Below are positions 62,612 to 64,000 of a stretch of DNA of 64,000 nucleotides, piece by piece. This stretch comes from Clostridium sp. Lineage in GTDB: Bacteria; Cyanobacteriota; Vampirovibrionia; Gastranaerophilales; Gastranaerophilaceae. Where the stretch lies: assembly GCA_018362895.1 (NCBI GenBank), contig JAHALR010000001.1:248001-312000 (forward strand). Direction: 5' to 3'. Within the stretch, counting starts at the first letter, position 1, and every line of letters starts with the position of its first letter. The notes beneath the pieces are model-generated. The model made no database searches and was not told where the DNA came from. It was given only the letters and a program-made list of their open reading frames with translations. The position numbers and the translations under genes were made by a program.

Positions 62612-64000
62612 TTATTCTTTTATTTTTTGGACTGTAAATATCCCTGATGAACAAACGATTTGTTCTTTTTTGTATACATAAGTTACACTATTATCTTCTT
62701 TTTTAAGAATAAGTTCCACTCTTTCATCAGGTTTTATAATATGTGAAAATTTCATTCGTTTCACATGACTTACATATATTTTAGTTTCAAAAAAGTCCTG
62801 TGCAAACATATGCGCAAAATATAATTGAACTACACCTGGCAGAACAGGAAATCCTTCAAAATGTCCTTTAAAAAAATTACTGTTTTTGGGGAAAATCATT
62901 TCAATAACAAACTCATTATTTTTTTCTTCAACATTCATTATCAAAGGTAATGAAATATTTTTTTCAAACAAAGATTGAATTCTTTTCACATCAGTTTTAC
63001 CTGTTTTGGTTTTAGGAATCTCATACAAGAATTTCCATTTTTGAGGAATGATTTCAGAAATTTGCTTTACATTATTCTTTAAAGTTTTAATAATCTCTGT
63101 CTTAGCCAAAGAGTAATTGTCACAAAACAGATTATTTCCTTGTTCTGATAACACGACAGCACAGGCAAGTTTATCTACATACTTAAAACAATACGCATCG
63201 GTTACATATATAGATTTTTTTAAACATTCCTCTATTTCTTGAGCACTAATTCTCTTCTCTTGTATCTTTAATATTCTGTCATTTCTTTTTTTCAATGAAA
63301 AAATATTACTTTTTTTAATCTCTATCACATCCCCGAGAGTAATTTTCCCTCCCATAAAATAAGGAGATTCAACAATAATTTGACAATTGTCTCCAGATAA
63401 AATTTTTACATTTTTATAACACTTCATATCATCATTAAAATTGAATTTACAAGCAATCACACCTGTTTCAGTACTTCCGTAAATATCAGATATATTCACA
63501 TTATTGTTACAAAAATAATTAAATGTAGATTCTTTAAGCTTGTCACCTGCTGTAAGTATAAGACAAGGAGGATTATTCAACGCTACATCATATTTTTCGA
63601 ATTTTTCAAGAAAAGACGGGGTTGATACAAAAATTTTATCTTTCAAATCAGCATTATCAGGATAAACAATCTCTTTTGTATCTATAATAAGTCTTCCCAC
63701 AAAACATAGAGGCATAACAATAAAACAAGTCAACCCGAACATATGATGAGGGGTTGTAGAAGTAGCAACAAGAGTTTGTTTATCACAAAAAAAATCTTTA
63801 TATTCTTCAAAAATATCTAAAGATTCATCTATAACATTTTTTAAAGTTTTTCTTATTCTTTTAGGTTGACCGGTAGAGCCGGATGTAAATATGTTTATAA
63901 AGACTTTATTCATATCCGGTATTTTAAAATTCTTGCACAAATTAAACGCTAAATCTTTTTGGCATTTATCAAGTTGTAGAAAATCAAAATCTAAAAAATT
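62612..64000 (-). CDS. ANL-type acyl/aryl ligase fused to FabZ/ApeI-like dehydratase (partial)
   Basis: The frame stays open to the window edge, so the N-terminus is missing; the visible 462 residues are the C-terminal part. An adenylating domain has FTSGSTGQPKRI, DIYGSTETGV, GDVIEIKK and the catalytic Lys of IPKTKTGKTD. Then a hotdog domain carries FFKGHFEGFPVLPGVVQLYFAHMF, the GHF-x-G-x-P-x-x-PGV motif of FabA/FabZ/ApeI dehydratases. Aryl polyene clusters contain exactly these two activities, often adjacent or fused. It sits 4 bases from the thioesterase gene. The TTG at 63940 is not a true start. Confidence 0.88.
   Translation of the reverse strand, partial: NFLDFDFLQLDKCQKDLAFNLCKNFKIPDMNKVFINIFTSGSTGQPKRIRKTLKNVIDESLDIFEEYKDFFCDKQTLVATSTTPHHMFGLTCFIVMPLCFVGRLIIDTKEIVYPDNADLKDKIFVSTPSFLEKFEKYDVALNNPPCLILTAGDKLKESTFNYFCNNNVNISDIYGSTETGVIACKFNFNDDMKCYKNVKILSGDNCQIIVESPYFMGGKITLGDVIEIKKSNIFSLKKRNDRILKIQEKRISAQEIEECLKKSIYVTDAYCFKYVDKLACAVVLSEQGNNLFCDNYSLAKTEIIKTLKNNVKQISEIIPQKWKFLYEIPKTKTGKTDVKRIQSLFEKNISLPLIMNVEEKNNEFVIEMIFPKNSNFFKGHFEGFPVLPGVVQLYFAHMFAQDFFETKIYVSHVKRMKFSHIIKPDERVELILKKEDNSVTYVYKKEQIVCSSGIFTVQKIKE

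Overview
The window reads as a low-GC (about one third G+C by eye), diderm, non-photosynthetic bacterium. Its closest fit is the gut cyanobacterial sister group Vampirovibrionia/Melainabacteria, order Gastranaerophilales. The reasons are: (i) an ATP synthase operon in cyanobacterial order a-c-b'-b-delta-alpha-gamma with no beta or epsilon; (ii) a gamma subunit with a cyanobacterial-looking C-terminus but without the photosynthetic-type insertion; (iii) outer-membrane functions (two TolC-type proteins, LolA-like and LpxL-like proteins) together with the MEP isoprenoid gene ispD; and (iv) many lineage-type hypothetical proteins. The taxonomy is inferred, because no rRNA lies in the window.

Layout. 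1-5.2 kb: a hypothetical gene, a membrane pyrophosphatase, and a CpaE-like ParA ATPase with a partner. 5.2-16 kb: housekeeping genes (ogt, argS, ispD-thiL, a DUF4013-like membrane protein, a secreted matrixin-like protease, a long phosphohexomutase, mutS2). 16.1-22.1 kb: an accessory island bracketed by tRNA-Asn and tRNA-Gln. It holds a candidate RNA, a phage MuF-type (minor head) protein that looks like a polymorphic toxin, two tandem related membrane proteins, a ParE/RHH toxin-antitoxin pair, a gene remnant, two XRE regulators and a thermonuclease-like protein. 22.1-38.2 kb: dapB, a large P-loop/TPR protein overlapping rsmG, a lineage-type EF-hand protein, an NfnA/SudB-like flavoprotein, the ATP synthase operon, rpmB, pdxJ, an M49-like peptidase, a glycosyltransferase and a fluoride channel. 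38.2-50.9 kb: two intergenic RNA candidates on the minus strand, a TolC-type protein, rpsA, several lineage-type proteins, a MNT/HEPN pair, a SprA-related protein and a frameshifted endonuclease Q. 50.9-57.4 kb: a six-gene YbhGFSR-like ABC exporter operon under a TetR regulator. 57.4-64 kb: the distal part of a cluster resembling aryl polyene/dialkylresorcinol clusters (ligase-dehydratase, thioesterase, LolA, MMPL exporter, methyltransferase, LpxL-like acyltransferase), running off the window edge.

Most notable: the MuF-type toxin candidate with possible immunity proteins; the aryl-polyene-like cluster; a minus-strand RNA with a near-consensus promoter and terminator at 38.3 kb; a C-rich RNA at 44.2 kb that could pair with Shine-Dalgarno sequences; and a repeated leaderless arrangement, with a -10 hexamer 6-7 bases before the ATG, mainly on accessory and regulatory genes.
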